A program made the position numbers and the translations under genes. Below, piece by piece: positions 12,528 to 24,200 of a stretch of DNA of 64,000 bases. The DNA comes from Lepidodermella squamata (lineage: Eukaryota > Gastrotricha). The notes under the pieces are model-generated. The model saw nothing but the letters and a program-made list of their open reading frames with translations, was not told where the DNA came from and did not search any database. Position 1 is the stretch's first letter. Each line of letters opens with the position of its first letter. The stretch is taken from NCBI GenBank assembly GCA_047495785.1, contig JBLDXI010000031.1:1922001-1986000 (forward strand). Direction: 5' to 3'.

Positions 12528-13550
12528 TGCAGGAATATTTTTTCAAAAAATCTGGAACAAGAGCTATTTATTAAACAAAACGGTCTCCGTTCGTAGATGG
12601 TGGTTAAAGAGTTTTGAAAGAGTGTGCACAGGATTAACATTTGCTACACCTCACGGGTTACGCTATTCCCTAAAACAGAAACCCTGTGCATTTTTTCATC
12701 GCCAAGGTCGTTTAACATCGTTCTGGGTTCTAAAAGAAAGATTGATGAGGTAAGAAGACAGCTGAAAACTAGGAGCTTGAATGCTAAGGGCTAGGAAGCA
12801 GCAACCAAGTGCAAGAATTCTTGATAAAAGACATAGATATTTACAGATCTCTCTGTTTTCTTATCTTGGAGACAATTAAGAAACCGCAGGTATCAAGCAG
12901 TCTGTGCAGAGCCCCGTTAGCCGTTTCCACGTTTCGGCGTTACGCTCAATCCACTTCGTCGCTAACGCTGCCTGAAAGTCGTCACGTGACAAGCACGTGC
13001 CCAATTGAATTGTGATATTATTTCGTCAGAATTAATTAATACCGGTCTTTAAGCATATTCACCAAAAATATAATTCAAAACAAAATGACTTTGCGCGGGC
13101 AAAAATCCGAGTGAGTTTCCATCATCAAAACGACTGCAAGTCATGTGACCTTTTACTGTTCGGACTGATTCACCGCTCAAAGTCGCCCTCTTCATCACTT
13201 CTGCCAAGTGCCGTTTTTCACGCGTTCGTTCAGACGTTATGATTTTTGTTTTTCACGCTTTATATATCAGAGACAGCGGTTAGACTCGCTGATGTCCGAA
13301 GAGTGTTAGGACTTTGTCTTTGTCGCATTTTTGCGTCACGTTCATGTTCATCAGAGATCTCAAATGTATTCGCCCTCTTTCTCTACTGATCTAGATGTGG
13401 CTATTGATTTGCTGCCGTGCAGCTGCAATATTATTTATCGATTGCATCATTTGAACTTATTCTATTGCTTTACCATATTGAAAGGTTCTCATGTAACACA
13501 TTCCTCAATGCGTTGTTTTCTGTTATAGGTAGTTTTAGGGACTGCTGAAG
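12528..13550. other. Divergent promoter region between TRMT61A and ABCE1
   Basis: About 1 kb separates the two start codons, which face away from each other. It contains two palindromic E-boxes (12981-13000), a TATA-like stretch (TTTATATATC near 13258-13268), and an AG acceptor-like site (TTTTCTGTTATAG, near 13515-13527) just before the ABCE1 start that may end a 5' UTR intron. No coding frame here resembles a known protein. Confidence 0.5.
12981..13000. promoter_or_regulatory. Paired palindromic E-boxes
   Basis: GTCACGTGAC (12981-12990) and GCACGTGC (12993-13000) are both perfect palindromes around CACGTG, separated by two bases. The first matches the consensus bound by MiT/TFE (CLEAR) and USF/Myc-type bHLH-zip factors. 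They lie 454 bp upstream of the TRMT61A start and about 550 bp upstream of the ABCE1 start. Confidence 0.5.
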
Positions 13551-16500
13551 ATGGCCACTCAGCAGCAGATGAAAAAGACCCGGCAGGAGATGCTGGAAGA
13601 AAAAGAGACTATTACCCGTATTGCCATCGTCAGTGGTGACAAATGCAAGCCGAAGAAGTGCCACCAGGAGTGCAAAAAGTCTTGCCCTGTTAACCGTACC
13701 GGCAAGCAATGCATTGAAGTTGCCCCGGAAGACAAAATTGCTTTTATTTCGGAGACACTGTGCATCGGTTGCGGTATTTGCGTTAAGAAGTGTCCGTTCG
13801 AAGCTATAAATATTATTAACTTACCGACAAATTTGGAGAAGGAAACCGTGCACCGTTACGGACCAAATAGCTTTAAGCTACATCGTCTGCCGGTGCCACG
13901 CCGCGGCGAGGTGCTCGGCTTGGTCGGTACGAACGGTATCGGGAAATCAACGGCACTGAAAGTGCTCGCCGGTAAACTGAAGCCGAATCTCGGTCGTTAT
14001 AAGGAAGCGCCGGACTGGACTGAAATTCTGGCGCATTTCCGCGGCTCTGAGTTGCAAAACTACTTCACGCGGTTGTTGGAAAACAATCTGACGGCTATTA
14101 TCAAGCCGCAGTACGTCGACCAGATTCCGAAGGGTGTTAAAGGCTCGGTGAAGCAGCTGTTGAACAAGAAAGACGAGCGCAAGGTGCAAGACGAATTTAC
14201 GAGAATCTTCGAGTTGGAGAACGTGCTCGACCGCAACGTCGAGGATTTGTCCGGCGGGGAGTTGCAGCGCTTCGCGTGCGCAATGATCTGCATCCAGAAG
14301 GCGGAGATCTACATGTTCGACGAGCCGTCGTCGTACTTGGACGTGAAGCAGCGTCTGCGCGCCGCCACGGGCGTTCGCAAGCTGCTGAGCTCGGACAATT
14401 ACGTGGTGGTCGTTGAGCACGACTTGTCGGTGCTCGACTACCTGTCCGACTACATTTGCATGTTGTACGGTGTGCCGGGCGCGTACGGTGTCGTCACGCT
14501 GCCGTCTGGCGTGCGCGAAGGCATCAACATTTTCCTCGATGGGTTCATCCCGACGGAGAACTTGCGATTCCGCGACGACGCGCTCACGTTCAAGGTGACG
14601 GAGAAAACGGAGGAGGAGGTGAAGAAGCTGCGCAGGTACCGATACCCGAGCATGGTGAAGAAGCTGGGCAATTTCCAGCTGCGCGTCGACGAGGGCGACT
14701 TCACCGACTCTGAAATCGTCGTACTGCTCGGTAAATTCTTTTTATGGGTATTGATAGCTTCACAACATGGCGCTTCATTGAAGTCAGAGTACGATTGAAA
14801 AACTCAGTTGTTTTGCTGGCTATTCAAAATACGAGCCTAAATTGTGTGAATAGAGCCCGCTGCGAGTTATTTTTGTGCCCTGAAATTTTATTTGCTCCGT
14901 AGATCTCCGCAGTAAAATTGACTACATGCACTAGATTTATTGTCGCATTTCTAACCGGTGAATTTGCGCACAACCGTAATCTCCTAGGAGAATATCTCCA
15001 CTGAATTATTCGTTTACAGTTTATAAGTCATTGCCTGTATCAGAAAAGATCTTTTTTCTATTTAACAATTATCAAGTTTAATTTGAGTAAGAAATTGCGA
15101 AACTATGGACAATTTGAAAACTGGACTAAATTGCCGAAAATTCGACGATTTTATAAACTAAAAATATTCCGTTTTTCTGGAAAACTCAGAAGATTTTATG
15201 CTTAAAATTAAGGAATGAATATTTTTCTCTTATTCCCCGTCTCGCTATTCAGGCCGCGTGGCTAATTTTTAGGAATGTCTCGAATGTCTGTGGACCAATA
15301 TTTCGCGAAAATTACTAGTAGTGACGGAAATATGATTAACTCGTATTCCCTAGAATATATGATGCTATTTCGAGAATGATTAGCACTTATCCTTAGAGTG
15401 GCATATTTTGATCGTAGATGAGTGGCAAAATGTTTAAGCCATTTGCCAAAAGACACGAATAGCTTATAGGTCTTTTTCGAAATCGTATGATTGAGTGTCT
15501 TTTTATGCCTATATGAAATACTTTTCAACGGACTATTACTTACTTGTGTACTTGTGATGTGCAGGCGAGAACGGCACGGGGAAAACGACGCTGATTCGGT
15601 TGCTGGCGGGGCAGCTGGAGCCGGACGAGGGCGAGAAGCCGCCGGTGATGAACATCTCGTACAAGCCGCAGAAGATCTCGCCCAAGTCGGTGACGTCGGT
15701 GCGCGTGCTGTTCCACGAGAAGATCCGCGACTCGTACTCGCACCCGCAGTTCATCACCGACGTCATCAAGCCGCTGCAGATCGAGGAGTTGTACGACCGC
15801 GAGATCCAGACGTTGTCTGGTGGTGAGTTGCAACGCGTCGCCATGACCCTGTGCCTCGGCAAGCCCGCCGACGTGTACCTCATCGACGAGCCGAGCGCGT
15901 ACCTCGACTCGGAGCAGCGTCTCCACGCCGCCAAGGTCATCAAGCGGTGAGTTTTCACTCCACACTTAATTCATTCCTCTTTAAAAACTAACACCTACTC
16001 TCTCACTTTGACTGTAGCGGAACCAAATTATGGAATTTTTAATAGGCCTAAAACCACCTTTCGGAACTTTCAAGGATGTCATGATTGATCAGCATAAAAT
16101 TCTGCATCCTTCACTTCGGAATTCGTACATTGCCTTGATTTATTCGAAAAGCGACCTTTTGCTCATCTAAAATTGTCTTCTGAACATAGCAGAATTTGGT
16201 TCCGCTTAAAGCTAAAAGATATTCAGTTTTTTCTGGGCACCTACAAGGAAAGTTTCTCTTGTTTGTCCCAAATAGACTTTCCTTTGATCATTTCTTCGTA
16301 TTGTCTTTCTTGATAGCTTCAAAATCTCGCCGATTTTTTTGAAATTTAGTTATTCAAGTCGATTTTCTGAACCTTGATCTCTTACTCCCCTCTTTCTTTT
16401 TATCGAGCTTTTCGTCTTTTTGAGTTTTACAATGCTGACTTTTCATCGGTATAACAATCAACGTTTAGAGTCTTGGTCACATGAATGATTTAGTACTGAA

Positions 16501-17794
16501 GCTCCGCCCACTTCGATGCTTCGCTCGAAAACACGGCTCGAAATTTGACGCTGGACTGTGAGAATATTCTAGCATTTATTTGCATGCTTTCATGCCACAA
16601 CGTTGTGGATTTTTCGACTTGGCGATGCATAGCTTTCGCAGCTTCTGCTAAGGTTTTTTACTTGCAGCTGTTTTCCCGGCGGTGTCTTAGCAAAAATAGG
16701 TGAATTCTCGTGAAGTTTAGCATGGGTGCGTGTTATCTGCATAGGCTGTTGTGATGATTTCGCGTTGACTTTTCCGCTGTTTATTTAAGCTGCTCGCTCA
16801 TCTTCACCGCATCGCATCATGTTAGAACCACCACTGTATTCTGGTCAGTCAGCTATCTAATTGTCGGGTAAAATCGAGTTGAACATTCAAATACTTGGTG
16901 GCTATGCATTGACTGTAAGTTGCAGCCACAGTTGAAGATGTCTGTTCAAGCAATTCGCACCTAGTCATTCGTAGATTTGTTGCGCGGTGGGGCCATCTTC
17001 GTCTGACTCTGGCTTGAAAATAGTCTTGGCAATTCAAGCTTATCTTATTCGAAACAATGCCGCTGCAATCGATTATGCGTAAAATCAATCATTGATGAAT
17101 ATTCACGCAGAATTATTTATGCGCCCATAGATTTGCTGCGCGATTCGAAAACGTACCTCGCACCATTTTCGCCCTCTACTATTCGACACTATTGTGTCTT
17201 ACTTTCCTTAAAATTGTCCGCATGAACCACTTTCAGCATTTCTTTAGGGATTGTTTACCCGCGTTGATCTTAATTTTCCATAAAAAACTGCAATGAATTT
17301 TGACGAAGCCATCATCATCTTACATTACCTATCGTTAACAAATAATTTCTCTCGATTATTGTCTTGAGCCGAGGGCTCTTTCTATTATTGTCAATCGCAA
17401 AATTGTTGTAAAAATGGCCTTTTAGTGCCATATCTCTCCGTCTTTAATCCGTTGCTCGACAAGTATGGAGAAAGTCAATCGAATCAATGTTTGTGATTTG
17501 TGTTCATCCAGGTTCATTTTGCACGCGAAGCGGACGGCGTTTGTGGTGGAGCACGACTTCATCATGGCGACGTACCTGGCGGACCGCGTCGTCGTGTTCG
17601 ACGGGCAGCCGTCGATCAACGCGACGGCGTCGAAGCCGCAGGCGCTCGTCGACGGCATGAACCGCTTCCTCAAGTCGCTCGACATCACGTTCCGCCGCGA
17701 CCCGACGTCGTACCGCCCGCGCATCAACAAGCTCGACTCGGTGAAGGACGTCGAGCAGAAAAAGTCGGGCAACTTCTTCTTCCTCGAGGAATAA
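13551..17794 (+). CDS. ABCE1: ABCE1 / Rli1 ribosome-recycling ATPase, 3 exons
   Basis: Exons 13551-14730, 15565-15946 and 17512-17794 join to 614 codons (human 599). ABCE1 splits 80S ribosomes after termination together with eRF1 or Pelota and also acts in initiation. The N-terminal ferredoxin-like domain has eight well-placed cysteines (32, 37, 41, 45, 71, 74, 77, 81) for two 4Fe-4S clusters. NBD1 has Walker A GTNGIGKS, signature [11 protein letters not shown] and Walker [15 protein letters not shown]2 has [20 protein letters not shown] and [11 protein letters not shown]. The first intron splits the NBD2 Walker A codon for Gly (G|GC). The hinge [18 protein letters not shown] and the C-terminal [15 protein letters not shown] are conserved. 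Intron 2 carries a MITE at 16016-16206. A nearly invariant single-copy gene, so the call is firm. Confidence 0.98.
16016..16206. mobile_element. MITE with AGCGGAACCAAATT ends, in ABCE1 intron 2
   Basis: Perfect 14-bp terminal inverted repeats AGCGGAACCAAATT (16016-16029) and AATTTGGTTCCGCT (16193-16206) bound a 191-bp non-coding element. The interior (TAGGCCTAAAACCAC near 16043-16057) reappears in reverse complement in a second element at 37755-37891. The target-site duplication is unclear. Confidence 0.7.
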
Positions 17795-18270
17795 CAAGCA
17801 GCAGCAGCAGTCGTCACACGGCGAATGGCTCTCGCAGTATTGAATCGTGAATCATGAATGAATAAGGAGAAGAAGAAGAGCAGCAGTTGTTTTTTTGGGG
17901 CTTCTGGGTTGATACATATAGAAAAATGCCAAAAAATACATATTATAGATGAATGTGACGTGATGTATTGTGAATTATTGTAAAAGTTGAAGGCCAAGCC
18001 GAGGCGACGTCCATAACTCGCTCGCCGACAACACCAGATCAGCATCAGCAAAAGTTGTGGTGGATAAAAGATAGTAATAATGTTCATTACACTTTGTTTG
18101 TGTTTTTTCTTACTACAACTCGCTGCCGCCGCGGCGACAACGACTGTGTTTTTTCAATCGGTTCTTGCTTTTCATTTGGTTTCCTTTTATCAATTCTAGG
18201 CTTTCTGTTAAATTATCTGTAAAACAACTGCTGCTGTTCGAGAGGCCACCAACGAACGAACGAGTGAAAT
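17795..18270. other. ABCE1 3' UTR and spacer to the ArgRS gene
   Basis: A tandem arrangement with only 476 bp between the ABCE1 stop and the ArgRS start, so it holds both the ABCE1 3' end and the ArgRS promoter. There are CAG and GAAGAAG microsatellite stubs just after the stop. No other gene seen. Confidence 0.5.
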
Positions 18271-21200
18271 ATGTCATCATCTGTAACGACTGACGAAAAT
18301 TCGTACGAGGCTCAACTCAAGGCCGCTGTTAGTTTTTTCAATTGAACAAACTTCTTTTTTTAGCTGAACAAAAAAAAGAAATTCGAATGAATTCTTATCA
18401 AATTTGTATTGTACAGAATGAAGAAAATTGTCTCAAAAAATGAGCTGCTGCTCGTTTCAAATATTTGAGAAAAGGGGTGTGGTTTATTTCTCAAATTTGA
18501 GAAATAAAACCAGCTGAGCCACCTGTAAGCCATCTGAACAAACGAATTGTAGTTATGGTAGAAACAACTAGCTTGAATATTTATTATGAGAGAATAGCCG
18601 CATATATCTATAGCATGTGACCAACAACTCGATGATGATGAGCAAACTTGGTATAAATTTATATTAAAATGCTGCCTAATCCCATTTGTACTAACGAATT
18701 TTCACAATTGTGCGATAGTTTATATTCGAACCTATATCTGGAGTTGTCCTACTTTTTTAGGCAACCCCGATCGACGTTAACTTTCGCGTGTGACCTCGCG
18801 TCTGTCTGCCGTGATGATGTGCGCTAATGCTAATGAATTCGCAAAAAAGGCGTCCCAATAACGAACCGCATTTGCATAAAACGTGAACTTGTATCAGTTT
18901 TGTGCCATTGAAGCGCTTCTAACGCTTGTAACGAGCAGTAGGTAGGTAGTAAGTATCGACAATAAACAACCAAAAACGCGTGTTGACGAATACTTTTTTG
19001 AAATGTGCACGCATTTGGTTTCATTTTGATACCTACTTACTACGTATGTATATATATAGGCAGTATAGTATCGCTCGTGCATTTTTGCGTCATTTTATTT
19101 ACTCTTGAAGTGTTATTACTGTGGTGAACGTAGAGTTAAGGTTTCGTCCACCGCTGCCGTGTACACGTACCGTGTATACTACCGATGCCATGTTTATTGC
19201 TGCTGCTGCTACGGCTGTTGATGCGAGTTGGCTTTGTACTTGCCGAGCCTGCTTCTTCTAATAGCAGTAGTAATTGCTCGCTGCATGTCGTCTAGTTCAC
19301 ATTTGCGGCGACAATTCCTTGGCTTCTCGGAAGACAAAAAGTCTTGTGTTGTTTTGGCGTGTGCTATCTTACAACAGCTCTTGCATTAGCCTGGCTTTCT
19401 CCTTATACCTAATTTGGCCTCTCTTTTACTACACACGCTATAAATGTTAGGTATTGTGCATTTTTTCCGTATTGCTCCGTCTTGCTATCGGTGTGCCAAG
19501 TAGTTCACAATTTTCTGAGGTGAAATTTCAGAAAAATAGGAAGATCGCAACTTCATTGAGTCATTAGTATCAAATTCCGCATGTTACATTATGAGCAACT
19601 TTTCAGTCTGGTTGCCATCTTATCGCGTTCGAATCTCCACAATACAAGATTTTTTCGTCAATTCTAGCCAGAAATTTCAAATATTGAGTTGTGGAAGTTG
19701 GAAGGTTCAGCTGTTCTAGTTATATATAACGAAGTTTGCTGGGCCTAATTAGCCCGTATCTCGCCGTTTTACGAAATTTAATGAATTTTACCTTAATACA
19801 ATTCTGGTTTTTCGAAGCTCAATTCGGATTAATGAACTTGACTGTATTCAATTTAAGAGCTTTCAACAAATTTATTAGAAACGTAAAGTTTTAAGGTCCA
19901 GAAGTTATTGAATTGGTTGAATACTCATATAATTGTTGTTGTTGTCGTTGTTGTAGAGCCAGGCGATTGCGAGTTTGGAAGCCGAGTTGGCGGCTGGGCG
20001 AGTGGGCGGCAGTGATTCGGCATCATCGCCGGCGGACCCCGAAGTCGAGAAGCTGGTGCTGGAGAACGCGAAGCTGCTGAACCGCATCCAGCACCTGTCG
20101 GCGGCGCTGGCGGCCGAGGAGCGCGTGTTCGCGACGCACTCGCCCAACGTGCACGCCGCCCTCACGCAGGCCTTCTCCATCGCCATCTGGCGCGCCTTCC
20201 CGCAACTGGCGCCGCCGCCGCCCGCCGCCGCCGCTGTCTCGCGCCCGGCCAAGGAGTCCTTCGGCGACTACCAGTGCACGTCCGCCATGTCCATCGCCGC
20301 GCAGCTCAAGCAGGCCGAAGGTAATACATACATTTACGACTTGACACCTTGGCGTAAAAAATCGAACCGCATTACCGATATTCGGTGAGAGATGAGCCTG
20401 CGAAATTTGAAAAAATAATTGCAAAAACTCTCTATATCGGGCTCAAGATTTCGAGCCAGCTTCTTGAAAATGTCTCTGGATAATTGATAGATATAATTTT
20501 CCATTTCGGCGTGAATTCTTAACGTTTTTTTGAAAAATTATCATGATTTGGAATTCAAAAGCCGGACCGAAATGTTGTTAAATTTTGTTGTGATGTTATC
20601 AATTTTTTCTTAGCTAAATCAGAATAAGGTTTAAAAGCTGCAATTTTAGAAAATTCAATAAAAATGGATTCCTTTTATTTTGCTGCGAAAACATATGCAA
20701 CGCTCGAGTAAAAATTTTAAAATTTGAATTTAAAATTAAGAAAAAAATGAATATGGTAAAAACATGCCACTACAACTCATGAAAGAAATTCTTATACCTG
20801 GATTCGCCAATTGTGACGGATTATAGCATTATTTAATGAACTATGTATTTTTGCATTATTATAGGCCGAGCAGTGAGCCCGAAGGAGGTGGCCGAGCGGA
20901 TAATCGCGCACCTGCCAGACGTGGGCATCGTGGAGAAGGCGGAGGTGACGGGGCCGGGGTTCATCAGCGTGATGACGCAGCGCGGCTTCTCTGCCGGCGT
21001 GGTGACGCGCATGCTGCTGGGCGGCGTGCAACCGCCGGCGTGCGCGCGGCGCCTGCGCATCGTCGTCGACTACTCGTCGCCGAACGTCGCCAAGGACATG
21101 CACGTCGGGCACCTGCGCTCGACGATCATCGGCGACGCGATCGCGCGGTTGTTGCGCTTCGCCGGCCACGACGTGCTCGGCGTCAACCACATCGGCGACT

Positions 21201-24200
21201 GGGGCACGCAGTTCGGCATGCTGATTGCGCACCTGCGCGACGTCTACCCCGACTACCTGACGGCGCCGCCGCCGCAGCTCGACGTCGCCAACCTGCAAGA
21301 CTTCTACAAGGTCAGTTGATTCCTCCTCTTTCTTCCACTCTCTCTCGACTCTTCCAATTATCTTCCTTTTATAGCCAATTTCCTCGTCTTTGAGTCATCG
21401 ACGCGAGCCAATCAGTTTTCAACCGATTTAGGGTTTAAAAGGCCAACTTTTTGTTTTGTTTTGTTTTGAAGAGTGCGCAAATGAATTGTTAGTACAATCA
21501 AGGCGCGACTCAGTCTCTCTGGAAATTTAACGTAGGAACCAGATGAAATTTTTACTAACGTCCACCCCAGTTGAAGAAAGAAAATCACTAACCTCACGTT
21601 TTTAAGCTGAGATTTTTCAGCCGCCTCAGCCTCCGATAAGACTTTGCTTCTGTAGTTTGGTTGAGCATACGTATTCTCCGTAGGATGAGCTGATTTTCAT
21701 CCGGTAGTTTTTCAATTTCCAGGTCGTGTAGCTGTCGACTAGAACTTGTACGTCGTATTTCGATGCCATGGCTGAAAAGGCACGTGCGTTTTAGAACGAA
21801 AAGTTCCGGCTACATACTTATTATATTGATGACACATTTTTCTCGATTTTTCGATTTGTTGCGGAATTTCGTCTTTTTATTAGCATGTATTAATGGCACA
21901 TGGCAGCAGTGCCTAGAATTTCCCAGGCAAATGTGATGTGACAACCCGAAAATCGGGTTATTGAAGATGTTATAAGATGTTAGTTAGGTATACTGAAACC
22001 TGCTGCAATGTACTAATATCGGATAAAGTTTGTCTTATTTATTTCGATTTCGAATGCGACGATGCCTCTGATTTACAAACTGAGGCAAATTACAGTAATT
22101 GGAGTTGATTTCTTCGTGCTACAACAACAGACAATTATTATTATATTGCCCAGGTCTCACAAAATGGCAGTGCGCATGCGAAAGAGTCCCTGAATAGTGA
22201 CTGTTGTTTTATCAAGTCTCCATTTAGAAGGCCATTTCCAAACTTGATCACCCGATCACTCCGTCGTTTGAAAGTTTGAAATTCCAGTCTTTCCCCTTGT
22301 TGCAGTTGTTGTCTGAAAGGCTGCATCTAGCTTTTAATCTAAACTTTGACTAAACAGCATTCGACAGGATTCTTGGATCCTTTCTAGTGTAGAAACGACC
22401 ACATCGTCTGATTGTGGTCCAACACAGATCCCATGGACTCGACAGCAGATTTGCAGTTGCTCTTTAAAGCACTCTTTTTAGATAAAATGCCGTGAAATCT
22501 TATAGTCCTTCTTACTGTGATGCGGTATTCATAAGCTGGTACAGATCTACATACATTGAATTGGTTTTGCAGGCGTCTAAGAAGCGGTTCGACGAGGACG
22601 AGGCGTTCAAGAAGCGGGCGTACGACGCGGTGGTGCGGCTGCAGTCACACGAGCCCGAGTACCTGCGCGCGTGGCGGGCCATCTGCGCCGTGTCCGAGGC
22701 GGCGTTCACGCGCATCTACGAGCGGCTGAACGTGTCGCAGCTGGAGGTGCGCGGCGAGTCGACGTACCAGCAGCCGATGGTGGCGCTCGTCGACGAGCTG
22801 AAGGCGCGCGGCAATGGGCTACTCGTCGAGGAAGACGGCCGGCTGTTGCTGTTCGCCGACGGCGCGCCCGTGCCGCTCACGATGGTGAAGTCGGACGGCG
22901 GCTTCACGTACGACACGTCGGACATGGCGGCGCTGCGGTGGCGCGTCGACACGGACAAGGCCGACTGGGTGCTCTACGTCGTCGACAACGGCCAGGCCGT
23001 TCACTTTCAGGTTCGTTTTTCTTTGCAAGAATTATTATTGCTGTTTTCATTAACCCACGAATTGAAACTTCTCGGAATGTCAATTCGAATTCTCAAAGAC
23101 TGAACCTATTAGCTATGAAACTCTCCATGTCCTATTGTGCCACTTATAGCGAGCGAGCAAATTAGTAGCGAACTTTCCTTAAGTATATCACGAACTTGTC
23201 TTGCCAACAAATTGTTCAGAACGGAAATCAAGCTGATGGTGGTGAACTAATTTCCCGTAAAATTTTACCTGCAACATTTTTTAATGAGAAATGCCGCCTT
23301 CGACGATGAGCAGATAGTAAAAAGTTATCTTTACGTTTTTGTCCGTAATCGAACGTTTTCACCTCGAAATCACGTGATGACCTAGTTGTACTATGAATCA
23401 CAGCTGACAAAAAGTAGGTCACGGCTGGCTAATGATGAGCATCTTGAAACTAGCTACTTTTTGCGAGATGAAGCCAGTTTTTTGCGATTATTAGTCGTCG
23501 TTGTTATAAGCTGGCTTCATCGATAGATACCTGACTTAGGTTTTAGGAACCTTAGGACACAGTCAAATTTAGTGTCTGCTCGATAAACGCTTTTCATTTA
23601 CAAAAATGTATGCCTTAATGTGTTTGGTTTGTTTCGATTTTGCCTCACTTGGAATTTAGCGCATACAAGTAGTAGGTAGGAGACTGATGGGAAAAACCCT
23701 ACTTACGTGACCTATTTGTTGGCGAAAAACGGACTACCTAAAATTATCTGCCAGTGTTGTGATGACGCAAATCGCGCGGCTGTTAACAATTAAACTTCTG
23801 GCTTTTAAACCGTAGAAATTTTGCACTTGATAAACAAGCTTCTTAAGTCCTCTCATTTGCACTTTGTAGTACGTGGATGACGGTTTTTCCTTGTATTGTC
23901 GAATTGTCGAAACTGAACGTGTTGTTTTGAATTCGTGGCGGCGTGTTTTTTGCCTTGATTATTATAGCCTCATTTTTATTCAGGGTTTGACTCTTAACCA
24001 ACAGCTTCTAAACAGCTCTAAGCAGTTGACGGCAGTTCTTCCGTGTATAAAACTGTTGAGCATGACCGTGTTTTTTTCTGCCTAAATTATTATTAGCCTC
24101 ATTTTTATTGTCAAGTTTGGACGGTAATTTATTTACATCACCTACTCTTAAATCTGTATTGCAGTCGTTGTTTGCTGGCGCGAAGAAGGCCGGGCTGTTC

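Noticed and set aside
17422-18087. 221-codon minus-strand frame over the ABCE1 3' end
   Set aside because: Overlaps conserved ABCE1 exon 3 and shows no protein-like features; shadow.
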